A stretch of 64,000 bases of DNA, taken from positions 18,237 to 82,236 of the forward strand of contig VGVR01000013.1 of the NCBI GenBank assembly GCA_016873995.1, written 5' to 3'. Origin of the DNA: Gemmatimonadota bacterium (GTDB lineage Bacteria > Gemmatimonadota > Gemmatimonadetes > Longimicrobiales > Gaopeijiaceae). Of the stretch, positions 43,211 through 52,241 are shown piece by piece. The notes beneath the pieces are model-generated. The model was not told the origin of the DNA and made no database searches. It saw nothing but the letters and a program-made list of their open reading frames with translations. A program made the translations under genes and the position numbers. Numbering within the stretch: position 1 is the first letter of the stretch; every line of letters starts with the position of its first letter.

Positions 43211-45610
43211 ATGAGATTCGCCCTCAGGACGCTCCGCGCGGCGCCTGCCTTCACCCTCGTCGTGGTCGCCACGCTCGGCCTCGGGGTGGGCCTCAATACG
43301 GCGATCCTCAGCCTCGTCAGGGGCATCCTCTTGAGGCCGCTCCCCTACGCGGATCCCGAGCAGGTGATGACCGTGTGGGAGGCCAACCCCCAGCTCGGCA
43401 TTCCCCAGGACGGTGTATCCGCCGGAACCTACCGGGACTGGACCGAACGCTCCGAGTCGTTCGCCGCGCTCGGTGCCTACAGCTTCGATTCGTTCATCCT
43501 CGGCGGCACCGACGAGCCCGAGGAGCTCTCGGGTGCGCTCGTCAGCCCATCCGTCTTCGACGTGGTGGGCGTTCAACCACCCCTCGGGAGGGCGTTCCGG
43601 ACGGACGAGGCGAGTCCGGGCGACGACCGCGTGGTCATCCTCTCGCACGGGTTCTGGACCCGGCGCTTCGCAGCCGATCCCCTGGTCATCGATCGCACCA
43701 TCACGCTCGACGACCAGCCGTTCACGGTCGTGGGCGTCATGCCGCCGCGCTTCGAGTTTCCTCCGGACGCGGGCGAGGTCGATCTCTGGCGGCCGCTCGC
43801 GATCGATCCTCGGCTGTTCGACGTGCGCGCCATGCGCGTCTACAACGTCGTCGGCCGTCTGGAGCCGGACGTGTCCCTGGAGCGGGCGCGCGAGGAGATG
43901 GATGCGCTCTCGCTCGGCATCGCCGAAGAGAACCCCGAGACGAACCGCGGCTGGGGCGCCGACGTCACGCCGGCGCTGGAGCAGCTCGTGGGAGACGTGG
44001 CCACGCTGGTCGCGGTGCTCGCCGGCGCGGCTGCGCTCGTCTTGCTGATCGGTTGCGTCAACGTGGCCAACCTCGTGCTCGCGCGCTCCGCCGTGACGCA
44101 GCGGGAGTTCGCCATCCGGGCCTCCCTCGGCGCCGGCCCAGGTCGACTGCTGAGACGGTCTGTGAGCGAGACGTTGACGCTCGTGCTCCTGGGCGGCGGC
44201 TTCGGGATCGCCCTCGCGCTCGTGGGCGTGGCCATCCTGAAGCGCGTCCTGCCGCCTGATCTTCCGCGCGTCGACGAAGTCGGCATCGACACGCCCGTGC
44301 TCCTGTTCGCCGCGGCGGCTTCGCTCTTCGCGGGTGTGTTCTTCGGGCTCCATCCGGCGGTGCGCGCCATGCGCCCTCGGCTCGCCGAGGCCCTCCAGGA
44401 CGGAGCGCGCGGCAGCTCGGTGGGCCGAGGTGGCCGCCGCTTTCTCAACGGCATGGTGACCGCGCAGGTCGCGCTCGCCCTCCTGCTCCTGCTCAACGCC
44501 GGCGCGATGATCCGGAGCTTCTCGCGTCTCCTCGGCGTCGAGCCCGGATTCCGCACCGAGGACGTCGTGGTGGCGGCTATGACGCTACCGGACAACGCAT
44601 TCCCCGGACGCGACAGCCAGATCCAGTTCTGGACGCAGTTGGTCGAGCGCGTGGGCGCTCTCCCGGGCGTCGAGGCCGCCGGCGCGGTGTCTGCCCTGCC
44701 CATGAGCCCACTCGGGCAGGACTTCGACCTGCCGCTGCGCCTACTGGGGCGTGAGGCGCCGAGCATCGCCGAGCAGCCCAGGGCCGGGTACCGGTCCGTG
44801 CTCCCGGGCTATTTCGAGACGATGGGGATCCCCCTGGTCAGGGGACGTCTCTTCGATCGCTTCGACCGCGAGCAGGGGCGCCCCGTGATGGTGATCAACG
44901 AGAGCGCCGAGCGCCTGCTCTTTCCGGGGGAAGATCCGCTGGGGCAGATCCTAGGGGTACCGATGGCCGGCACCATCGAGATCGTCGGCGTGGTGGGAGA
45001 CGTGCGCCACGCAGGTCTCGACTCGCCGCCCGCCCCCGAGGTCTTCGTCGCCTTCGAGAACTTCCCGGTGCGCAGCATGCACCTCGTCGTGCACGGACAG
45101 ACGGACGGCGGAGAGCTCTCGCGCGCGATCCGCGCCGAGGTCGCGGCGCTCGCGCCGGCCCTCCCGGTAACGCGCGTGGCCACGATGGAGGAGCTCGTCT
45201 CCGATTCGCTCGCGCAGCCTCGATTCAACATGGCGCTGCTCTCGGCGTTCGCGCTGTGCGCGCTGATGCTGGCGGCGGTCGGCATCTACGGAGTGGTTTC
45301 CTACTCGGTCGTGCAACGTACGGGGGAGATCGGCCTGCGCATGGCGCTCGGAGCGGACGCGCCCCGCACCTTCCGCCTCGTCGTGGGGCAGACGCTGGGC
45401 TACGTCCTGGCCGGGGGCGTGTTGGGCACGATGGGCTCCTTCTTCACGAGCCGCCTCGTGCGGGGGCTCCTCTTCGAGGTGAGCCCCCTCGATCCCCTCA
45501 CCCTGCTGGGTGTCGTCGTCGTCCTGGTCGTGGCGGCGGCGCTGGCGGCCGGGCTGCCCGCCCGCAGGGCGACCCGGATGGACCCCGTCACGGCGCTGAC
45601 GAAACAGTGA
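43211..45610 (+). CDS. MacB/FtsX-family ABC transporter permease
   Basis: This 799-residue permease has the standard eight-helix arrangement of large two-domain FtsX permeases. It has an N-terminal helix (APAFTLVVVATLGLGVGLNT), a large MacB-like periplasmic core (about 40-260), three helices (VLAGAAALVLLIGCVNVANL and others to about 385), a fourth helix near 415, a second periplasmic core, and a final three-helix set ending ARRATRMDPVTALTKQ. Family members export peptides or lipids or sense envelope stress with a separate ATPase; none is adjacent. Start ATG 43211, preceded by GAGAGGA. The broken fragment at 10386 is a close relative. Confidence 0.88.
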   Translation: MRFALRTLRAAPAFTLVVVATLGLGVGLNTAILSLVRGILLRPLPYADPEQVMTVWEANPQLGIPQDGVSAGTYRDWTERSESFAALGAYSFDSFILGGTDEPEELSGALVSPSVFDVVGVQPPLGRAFRTDEASPGDDRVVILSHGFWTRRFAADPLVIDRTITLDDQPFTVVGVMPPRFEFPPDAGEVDLWRPLAIDPRLFDVRAMRVYNVVGRLEPDVSLERAREEMDALSLGIAEENPETNRGWGADVTPALEQLVGDVATLVAVLAGAAALVLLIGCVNVANLVLARSAVTQREFAIRASLGAGPGRLLRRSVSETLTLVLLGGGFGIALALVGVAILKRVLPPDLPRVDEVGIDTPVLLFAAAASLFAGVFFGLHPAVRAMRPRLAEALQDGARGSSVGRGGRRFLNGMVTAQVALALLLLLNAGAMIRSFSRLLGVEPGFRTEDVVVAAMTLPDNAFPGRDSQIQFWTQLVERVGALPGVEAAGAVSALPMSPLGQDFDLPLRLLGREAPSIAEQPRAGYRSVLPGYFETMGIPLVRGRLFDRFDREQGRPVMVINESAERLLFPGEDPLGQILGVPMAGTIEIVGVVGDVRHAGLDSPPAPEVFVAFENFPVRSMHLVVHGQTDGGELSRAIRAEVAALAPALPVTRVATMEELVSDSLAQPRFNMALLSAFALCALMLAAVGIYGVVSYSVVQRTGEIGLRMALGADAPRTFRLVVGQTLGYVLAGGVLGTMGSFFTSRLVRGLLFEVSPLDPLTLLGVVVVLVVAAALAAGLPARRATRMDPVTALTKQ

Positions 45611-45677
45611 GCCCGTCGGAGGCGAGCGGCCAGGCGGCAACCGAAGCTAGCGGCTAAGACGCGCCGCGCCGACCCTG

Positions 45678-46508
45678 CTAGCGGGGATCCGACGAAGCGC
45701 TCAGCGGACTGAGCGCGTACGCCAGCCGCGACCCGAACTCGTATTGTGGAACCGCACGCAGCTCGGGGGAGATCGAGTCCAGCACCTGCCGCAGCAGGAG
45801 CGTGCCGAAGGAGTAGCGCCTCCTCTCGGGCCCCTCGTGGCCCACGCTCCCCGCCACGAATGCCGCACGCGGCCGCACGCCCGAGAGGCGATCGTCCAGG
45901 CGAAGGCGTCTGAACCGCCGGAGATCCTTCAGCAGACGCTCGACGTCCCGCTCGCGCGCATCGGGGACGACGGTGACTCTCCGCACCGACCCTTCATCGA
46001 GAAAGTACAGATCGAGGATGGTCCGCCACTGGATCGCCTCGGCGATCGTGGGCCCGTGTCCGCTCGCGACGGCCCTGTCGAGGTCGGTTTGCCTGGCCTG
46101 CAGCGACCGGTCGGCCGGGGGGCGACAGAAGACGCCCACCACATCGGCGTCGTAAGGGATAGTGACGCCCTCGTTGCGGAACGACGCCTGCAGGTACGAT
46201 GCGTCGAACACCAGGGACGAGACCGGGTCCGGCCATGGGAGGCCGACCAACGCCGAACCGTTCAGAATCGTGAGGGTGAACCCGGTGCTCCCCAGAGCGG
46301 TCGCGAATGCGGCAGCCTCCTCGGGGCCCGACGCCATCATGACCTCGGGCGCGGGGAACTTGGCCTTGAGGCCCGCGGCAAAGGGGTCGATGGCCAGCAG
46401 CTTCGCCGCGGCCTCGAGGTCCACCTCGCCGTGCGGCGGATTGGACACGACTAGAGTTGGGATCGCCAAAGGGCTCGAGATCAGCTGCGCGGGAGTCGGG
46501 GGTCGCAT
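45678..46508 (-). CDS. Unknown soluble protein
   Basis: This 276-residue protein has no signal peptide or transmembrane helix. Stretches such as LAIPTLVVSNPPHGEVDLEA, PEVMMASGPEEAAAFATALG and VVGVFCRPPADRSLQA are conserved-looking; the C-terminal half is basic (LKDLRRFRRLRLDDRLSGVR), possibly nucleic-acid binding or regulatory. I chose ATG 46508, though ATG 46517 or 46556 are possible. It converges with the permease gene and lies downstream (leftward) of the CoA-transferase gene on the same strand. No family recognised. Confidence 0.55.
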   Translation of the reverse strand: MRPPTPAQLISSPLAIPTLVVSNPPHGEVDLEAAAKLLAIDPFAAGLKAKFPAPEVMMASGPEEAAAFATALGSTGFTLTILNGSALVGLPWPDPVSSLVFDASYLQASFRNEGVTIPYDADVVGVFCRPPADRSLQARQTDLDRAVASGHGPTIAEAIQWRTILDLYFLDEGSVRRVTVVPDARERDVERLLKDLRRFRRLRLDDRLSGVRPRAAFVAGSVGHEGPERRRYSFGTLLLRQVLDSISPELRAVPQYEFGSRLAYALSPLSASSDPR

Positions 46509-46698
46509 GCCCAACATGCTCCCCCGTTGCGCCCAAACCAAGAGGGAGCCTGCCACGGCCCCTCTCTAACCGTCCGATGGTCGAGGTTCGCCTTTTGACG
46601 CCTCCCGGCAAGAGCTCCAGGGACCTCGGTGCGCCTTCCGCCTGCCACCCGAAGCAGAGACCGCTCGCGCAGCAAACCGATCGTGAGCGGTGCCCGCC

Positions 46699-47928
46699 CT
46701 ACACGACGCCCGCCTCGCGCAGCCTAGCCACCGCGCGGGCATCGTAGCCGAGCTCGGCGAGGACTTCCTCCGTGTGCTCGCCGAGCGTGGGCGCGCGGCG
46801 CCGGATCCCGCCCGGGGTCGCCGACAGGCGGATCGGCGTGTCGGCCACGGGCGCGGCGCGCGTCAGGCCCGGGTAGTCGACAGGAAGCATGAAGCGGATG
46901 GCGCGCACGTGCTCGTGGTCGAGCGCCTGCTGCGGAGACAGTACCGGCGCGGCGGGTATGCGTGCGGCCCCGAGCTCGGCCAGGCACCGCTCGGTAGAAC
47001 GCTCGGCGCACCACCGCCCCATGCGCTCGCTGATGAGCCCGCCGTGGTCGCCGCGCGAGATGTCGTCCTTGAAGCGGGGGTCCTCCAACCAGTGTCGCTC
47101 GCCCATGAGCCGCACCCAGCGCTCGAAGAGCGGCTGCCCGATGGTGAGCACGATCACCCAGCCGTCCGCGGTGCGAAAGCAGTCGTTGGGTGCGGCGGTC
47201 TGACTGCGGTTCCCGGTCGCGACCCGGTCGCGTCCGATCACACCCTGCTCGATCAGCATCGCGTTCCCCACCGTCACCGCCGACATGAGCAGGGAGCCCT
47301 CGACCTGCTGACCGCGCCCCGTCGAGCGCCGCTCCATGAGCGCGGCGAGCGTACCGAACGCCGACATCATCGCGGTGGTGAAGTCGACCCAGGGGTACGC
47401 GAGGCGCATGGGCTCGTCGGGGTGCCCCGTCATGTACATGGCGCCCGACATGGCCTGCGCCACACCGTCGAAGCCGACGCGGTCGCTCCAGGGACCGCCG
47501 TGCCCGAACGCCGACACGGTGGTGAGGATGATGTCCGGCTTGGTGTCGCGGAGCGCGGCGTAGTCGAGCCCCATCTGCGCGAGCGTCTGCGGCGGCAGGT
47601 TCGCGACCACGACGTCGGCGGTCGCGACGAGGTCGCGCACGACTTCGCGCCCTCCATCCGTCATGGGATCCAGCGTGATGCCGCGCTTGTTGCGGTTGAC
47701 CTGCAGGAAGAGTGCCCCCTCGCCCCCATCCGCCACGGGGGTCGTCCAGCGGTCCTCGCTCCCCTCACGCTTCTCGACACGGATCACGTCGGCACCCATG
47801 TCGCCCAAGAGGGCAGCGCAGTACGGGCCAGCGATGAAGCGCCCGAAGTCGAGCACGCGGACGCCGTCGAGGACGTGGGACATGAATGGAGGACGGGCAG
47901 AGGTGGCGCCGAGAAGGTTGCGGTCCAT
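46699..47928 (-). CDS. CaiB/BaiF (family III) CoA-transferase
   Basis: This 409-residue protein has the family signatures: VRVLDFGRFIAGPYCAALLG, GADVIRVEKREGSEDRW, the catalytic Asp in RVGFDGVAQAMSGAMYMTG, and PFERWVR-like and late AAPVLSPQQALDHEHVRAIR elements. Start ATG 47928 has GGAGA four to five bases upstream; ATG 47883 is an alternative with no ribosome site. Second CoA-transferase of the window (see 28448). It lies upstream of the divergent amidoligase operon at 48023, which may share regulation. Substrate pair unknown. Confidence 0.9.
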   Translation of the reverse strand: MDRNLLGATSARPPFMSHVLDGVRVLDFGRFIAGPYCAALLGDMGADVIRVEKREGSEDRWTTPVADGGEGALFLQVNRNKRGITLDPMTDGGREVVRDLVATADVVVANLPPQTLAQMGLDYAALRDTKPDIILTTVSAFGHGGPWSDRVGFDGVAQAMSGAMYMTGHPDEPMRLAYPWVDFTTAMMSAFGTLAALMERRSTGRGQQVEGSLLMSAVTVGNAMLIEQGVIGRDRVATGNRSQTAAPNDCFRTADGWVIVLTIGQPLFERWVRLMGERHWLEDPRFKDDISRGDHGGLISERMGRWCAERSTERCLAELGAARIPAAPVLSPQQALDHEHVRAIRFMLPVDYPGLTRAAPVADTPIRLSATPGGIRRRAPTLGEHTEEVLAELGYDARAVARLREAGVV

Positions 47929-48022
47929 GCACTCTCCGCGATCGGGGCAGACTTCGCTAGACTTCGCCTCCCTGGACGCTGCGCCCGAGCGGCGCTCCTG
48001 TCCCAGGCGACGACGGACGCCC

Positions 48023-48775
48023 ATGCACGCGCACGCCCATACCGAGATCTCGCTCGAAATCCTCCCGCAGCCCACGGACGAGACGTGTGGGCCCGCGTGC
48101 CTGCATGCCGTGTACCGGTTCCACGAGGATCCGCTCCCGCTCGACCAGGTGGTCGCCGAGGTCACGCGCCTCGGGACAGGCGGGACTCTCGCGGCCTACC
48201 TCGGCCTGCACGCGCTCGAGCGCGGCTACCGCGCCGCGATGTATACGTACAACCTCAAGCTCTTCGACCCCACTTGGTTCGAGGACGCGGAGCCACGGCT
48301 CGAGGAGCGCCTGCGGGCACAGGCGGAGGTGAAGCCTTCGGCCCGCCTGCGTGCCGCCACGGACGCGCACTTGGCATACCTCAGAGCAGGTGGCGCCGTG
48401 CACTTCGAGGAGCTGACCCCGGATCTCATCCGGCACCCGCTCTCTCGCGGCCTCCCCATCATGACCGGCCTCTCCGTCACCTATCTATATGGATGTGCGC
48501 GGGAGCTGTACGACACCGCCGGGCGCGGCACGTACGACTCCGTGCGCGGGTTCCCCACGGGGCACTTCGTCGTCGTGCACGGCTACGACGCCAGCACCGA
48601 CTCGGCGCTCGTCGCGGACCCGTACCACGACAACCCGCTCCCAGGTGGTGGCTCCAACTACCGCGTCAGCGTGATGCGCCCGCTCGGCGCGATCATGCTC
48701 GGCGTGCTCTCGTACGATGCGAACCTGCTCGTGATCGAGCCCGTCGGATCACCGACGAAGGCCGAGGACGAGTGA
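48023..48775 (+). CDS. C39-like cysteine peptidase (first gene of amidoligase operon)
   Basis: This 250-residue protein has a papain-like fold of the C39 type: the catalytic Cys in QPTDETCGPACLHAVY, then His in PTGHFVVVHGYD and Asp in LVADPYHDNP. Unlike C39 domains of bacteriocin exporters it has no transporter attached and carries an insertion (about residues 85-150, ending LTPDLIRHPLSRGLPI). It would hydrolyse or transfer a peptide bond, perhaps in a small peptide made by the following ligases. Its stop overlaps the GTG of the next gene by four bases. No secretion signal, so cytosolic. Confidence 0.75.
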   Translation: MHAHAHTEISLEILPQPTDETCGPACLHAVYRFHEDPLPLDQVVAEVTRLGTGGTLAAYLGLHALERGYRAAMYTYNLKLFDPTWFEDAEPRLEERLRAQAEVKPSARLRAATDAHLAYLRAGGAVHFEELTPDLIRHPLSRGLPIMTGLSVTYLYGCARELYDTAGRGTYDSVRGFPTGHFVVVHGYDASTDSALVADPYHDNPLPGGGSNYRVSVMRPLGAIMLGVLSYDANLLVIEPVGSPTKAEDE

Positions 48776-50235
48776 AATCCCTCGTCGTCGTCGAGAACAT
48801 CAAGCGCTGGCCGTTCCACTTCGAAGCGGTCGAGGTAGTCTCCGCGCGTGCATACCTGGTGGAACGACGCTTCGCCGAGCTCAAGCGCGCGGCCGTCTAC
48901 AACATGTGCCGCCGCATCGGCTACGGGAGCGTCGGCTACTATGTCTCGCTGCTCGCGGCCGCGCGCGGCCACCGCCCCATGCCGTCGGTGTCCACCTCGC
49001 AGGCGCTCGGCCACCTACCCCTGCTCCGCGCGGCGTCCGAGGAGCTCGAGGACGAGCTTCGCCGAGTCCTGGCTCCGCTCAAGGGCGAGGAGTTCGTCCT
49101 CAGCATCTACTTCGGACGCAACATGGCGAAGCGCTACGACCGCCTGGCGCGCGCGCTCTTCAACCAGTTCCCCGCCCCCATTCTGATCGCGCGCTTCCAA
49201 TGGGAGCACGACGAGTGGCGCATCGCGAGCCTCAGGCTGGGCAACCCCTCCGAGGTGGCGGAAGGTCACCGCCAGTTCGCGATCGAGGCGGCCGAGGCGT
49301 ACTTCGAGCGCCGCCACGTCGCGCCCAAGAAGTCCGTGTTCCGCTACGACCTCGCCATCCTCTGGTCGGAGGACGATCCCAACCCGCCCTCGAACGAGCG
49401 CGCCATCAAGCGCTTCATCGGTGCCGCCGCGCGCCATGGCATCCAGGCTGAGGTGATCGGGCCCGAGGACTACGGTCGCATCGAGGAGTACGACGCGCTC
49501 TTCATCCGCGAGACCACCGCGGTGAACCACCGCACGTATCGCTTCGCCACGCGGGCCGCGGCCGAGGGCCTCATCGTCATCGACGACCCCGAAGCCATCG
49601 TGCGTTGCACCAACAAAGTCTACCAGGCCGAGCGCTTCGCGCGTCACGGCATACCCGCGCCCCGCACGCACGTCATGCACGAGGGGAACGTGCACGAGCT
49701 CGCGGAGCGCGTGGGCCTCCCCTGCGTGCTCAAGAAGCCGGACGGCGCGTTTTCGCACGGTATGGTGAAGGTGAACACCGCCCAGGAAGCCGAGGAGCGA
49801 TTGAACGAGCTGCTCGAGGAGTCCGAGCTGATCGTGGCGCAGGAGTTCGTGCGCTCCGACTTCGACTGGCGCGTGGGCGTGCTCGACCGGAAGGCGCTCT
49901 TCTTGTGTCGCTACCACATGGCGCGCGGCCACTGGCAGACCGTGTCGCGCAAAGGTCGCACCGACCGCTACGGCAAAGTCGAAGCGGCAGCCGCGGAGTC
50001 AGCGCCGCCGGGCCTCGTACACACCGCGGTGCGCGCGGCGTCGCTCTTCGGCGACGGACTCTTCGGCGTGGACGTGAAGCAGGTCGACGGCCGCCTCATG
50101 GTCATGGAGGTGAACGACAACCCCAACGTCGACGCCGGCTACGAGGACGCCCTGCTCAAGGACTCGATCTACGATGAGATCGCGGTCTGGTTCCGGTCAC
50201 GTCTCGACCGCCGCGGCGAGGGACCGGCGCTGTGA
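48772..50235 (+). CDS. RimK-like ATP-grasp ligase with RLAN-type N-terminal domain
   Basis: This 487-residue protein has an N-terminal alpha/beta domain (about residues 1-200, KSLVVVENIKRWPFHFEAVE to KSVFRYDLAILWSEDD) of the RLAN type found fused to RimK-like ligases. A C-terminal ATP-grasp domain follows: TNKVYQAERFARHGIPAPRT, LPCVLKKPDGAFSHGMVKV, ELIVAQEFVRSDFDWRVGVL and the metal-binding VMEVNDNPNVDAGYED. Such ligases form amide bonds, for example adding amino acids to a carboxylate at ATP cost. GTG 48772 overlaps the C39 gene stop. It is expected to work with the following GCS2-type ligase. Confidence 0.82.
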   Translation: MKSLVVVENIKRWPFHFEAVEVVSARAYLVERRFAELKRAAVYNMCRRIGYGSVGYYVSLLAAARGHRPMPSVSTSQALGHLPLLRAASEELEDELRRVLAPLKGEEFVLSIYFGRNMAKRYDRLARALFNQFPAPILIARFQWEHDEWRIASLRLGNPSEVAEGHRQFAIEAAEAYFERRHVAPKKSVFRYDLAILWSEDDPNPPSNERAIKRFIGAAARHGIQAEVIGPEDYGRIEEYDALFIRETTAVNHRTYRFATRAAAEGLIVIDDPEAIVRCTNKVYQAERFARHGIPAPRTHVMHEGNVHELAERVGLPCVLKKPDGAFSHGMVKVNTAQEAEERLNELLEESELIVAQEFVRSDFDWRVGVLDRKALFLCRYHMARGHWQTVSRKGRTDRYGKVEAAAAESAPPGLVHTAVRAASLFGDGLFGVDVKQVDGRLMVMEVNDNPNVDAGYEDALLKDSIYDEIAVWFRSRLDRRGEGPAL

Positions 50236-51533
50236 GCGCCGACACCGCGGGACCGGGGGCGCTGGACGGACCGAGAGTGGCGAGGGCGCCGGCGCGGCCG
50301 CGCTTCGGCCTCTTCGAGGCGTACGGCGTCGAGATCGAGCTGATGATCGTCGATGCAGCCACGCTGGACGTGAAGGCCGCGTGTGATGCGCTGCTGGAGG
50401 GCGTGGCGGGCGAGCCGGCGTCGGACGTGGAGCTCGGAGACGTGACCTGGTCGAACGAGCTGACGTTGCACGTGCTCGAGCTGAAGACGACGCGGCCGGC
50501 CCCGTCGCTCGCCGGGCTCGCGCGCAGCTTCCACGCGAGCCTCACGCACGCCGAGCCCACGCTGTCGCGACTCGGCGCCCGGCTCATGCCTGGCGCGATG
50601 CACCCCTGGATGGACCCGCACGCCGAGACGCGCCTCTGGCCGCACGAGAACAACGAGGTCTACCGCACGTTCGATCGCATCTTCGGGTGCGCGGGGCACG
50701 GGTGGGCGAATCTGCAGAGCACGCATCTCAACCTCCCGTTCGCGGACGACGAGGAGTTCGGGCGGTTGCACGCCGCCATCAGGCTGGTGCTCCCGTTGAT
50801 TCCGGCGCTCGCGGCCTCGTCGCCGTTCCAGGACGGGGCGGCGGGGCCGGCGCTCGACGGACGTCTGCTGGCGTACAGGGAGAACTCGGTGAGAGTGCCG
50901 AGCATGAGCGGGCTCGTGGTGCCCGAACCCGCGTTCACGCGCGCGCAGTACGAGCGCGAGATCCTCGGCCGCCTCTATGCCGACCTCGCCCCGCTCGACC
51001 CCGAGGGGGTGCTCCGCGACGAGTGGGCGAACGCGCGCGGCGCCATCGCGCGCTTCGGGCGCGGCACCATCGAGGTCCGCGTGATCGACGCGCAGGAGTG
51101 CCCGACCGCCGACCTCGCGGTGGTCGGCGCGGTCGTGAGCCTGGTGCGCGCGCTCACGGAGGGCCGTCTCGCCCAGCGCGACGTCGCAGCAGACCCGTCC
51201 ACCGAGGCGCTCGCGCGCGTGCTCGACCGGGCGATCTACCATGGCGAGCGTGCGGTGACGGACGACCGCAGCCTGTTGACCGCGCTCGGTGTGCGGAAGG
51301 AGGCGGTCGCGCTCGGCGAGCTGTGGGCCCGCCTGCTCGACGCGTTCCCGCCCGACGATCCAGACCGGGAGTGGACGGCGCACCTCCAGACGATCCTCGA
51401 CCGCGGGCCGCTCGCGCGCAGGATGCTCGCCGCCGCAGGTGCCGACCCGGGCCGGCCGGACCTGCGGCGGGTGGCCGACGGGCTCTGCCGCTGCGTCGTG
51501 GAGAACGCGTCCTTCTCCTCCGCCGGGGTGTAG
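50232..51533 (+). CDS. GCS2-type carboxylate-amine ligase (YbdK-like)
   Basis: This 433-residue protein belongs to the glutamate-cysteine ligase type 2 superfamily: metal-binding EAYGVEIELMIVD near residue 30, the NELTLHVLELKTTRP segment, AMHPWMDP at about 120, and GWANLQSTHLNLPFADDEEF. Members use ATP to join an amine to the gamma-carboxylate of glutamate or a similar acid. It follows the ATP-grasp gene with a GTG that overlaps its stop, and its TAG at 51531-51533 directly abuts the next start. In this operon it presumably makes an intermediate amide or peptide. Confidence 0.85.
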   Translation: MSADTAGPGALDGPRVARAPARPRFGLFEAYGVEIELMIVDAATLDVKAACDALLEGVAGEPASDVELGDVTWSNELTLHVLELKTTRPAPSLAGLARSFHASLTHAEPTLSRLGARLMPGAMHPWMDPHAETRLWPHENNEVYRTFDRIFGCAGHGWANLQSTHLNLPFADDEEFGRLHAAIRLVLPLIPALAASSPFQDGAAGPALDGRLLAYRENSVRVPSMSGLVVPEPAFTRAQYEREILGRLYADLAPLDPEGVLRDEWANARGAIARFGRGTIEVRVIDAQECPTADLAVVGAVVSLVRALTEGRLAQRDVAADPSTEALARVLDRAIYHGERAVTDDRSLLTALGVRKEAVALGELWARLLDAFPPDDPDREWTAHLQTILDRGPLARRMLAAAGADPGRPDLRRVADGLCRCVVENASFSSAGV

Positions 51534-52241
51534 ATGGCGATGCGGCCGACAGCCGTGCTCGTCACCTGTGAGCACGGCGGCAAGGAAGTACCGGACGAGT
51601 ACCGGGCGCTCTTTCGCGGGCGGAGCGCGCTGCTCAGGTCGCACCGGGGGTGGGACCCGGGCGCACTCGATCTCGCGTCCCAGCTGGCGACGGCGCTCCA
51701 GGCGCCCCTGGTCGCGTCGACGGTGACGCGACTGCTCGTCGACCTGAACTGCTCGCCACACAACCCGCGCGTGTTCTCCGAGGTGACGAAGCCCCTCCGG
51801 CGCACCGAGCGCCTCGCGCTGCTCGAGCGCTGGCACCGCCCGCACTGGGATGCGGTACGGAGCGCACTAGGCGCCGCGCTCCGTGCGCACGGGTGCGCGC
51901 TGCACCTCGGCATTCACTCGTTCACGCCGGTGCTCGACGGAGTGAGGCGGCGGGCCGACGTCGCAGTGCTCTATGATCCGTCCCGCCCCGTCGAGCGGGA
52001 GCTCGCGGTCGCTTGGGCGCGCGCGCTGACCAGAGAGATCCCGGCGCGCGTAGTGCGACGTAACGATCCCTATCGAGGCAACACCGACGGGCTCGCGACT
52101 GCCATGCGGCGTGAGCTGTCCCCGTCGCGTTACGTAGGCATCGAGATCGCGGTCAATCAGAGGCACGTCGACCCCAGCGGGCGCTTCTCCGAGTGGGTGG
52201 CCGACGCGCTCCTGCACACGCTCGCGGAGGTGTTCGCATGA
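51534..52241 (+). CDS. N-formylglutamate amidohydrolase-like enzyme
   Basis: This 235-residue protein has the N-formylglutamate amidohydrolase (FGase/HutG-like) signatures: VLVTCEHGGKEVP at the start, SHRGWDPGALDLA and LLVDLNCSPHNPRVF, with His and Asp in zinc-binding positions, then LGIHSFTPVLDG. It starts with ATG 51534 without a gap after the previous stop and ends overlapping the ATG of the dehydrogenase (ATGA at 52238-52241). Family enzymes remove formyl or acyl groups from amino acids. Here it may trim a peptide intermediate. Confidence 0.82.
   Translation: MAMRPTAVLVTCEHGGKEVPDEYRALFRGRSALLRSHRGWDPGALDLASQLATALQAPLVASTVTRLLVDLNCSPHNPRVFSEVTKPLRRTERLALLERWHRPHWDAVRSALGAALRAHGCALHLGIHSFTPVLDGVRRRADVAVLYDPSRPVERELAVAWARALTREIPARVVRRNDPYRGNTDGLATAMRRELSPSRYVGIEIAVNQRHVDPSGRFSEWVADALLHTLAEVFA

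Noticed and set aside
46690..48771. Extension upstream of the RimK-like ligase in the same frame (nominal 1181 residues)
   Set aside because: The part before 48772 is antisense to the CoA-transferase and out of frame with the C39 gene; the true start overlaps the C39 stop.
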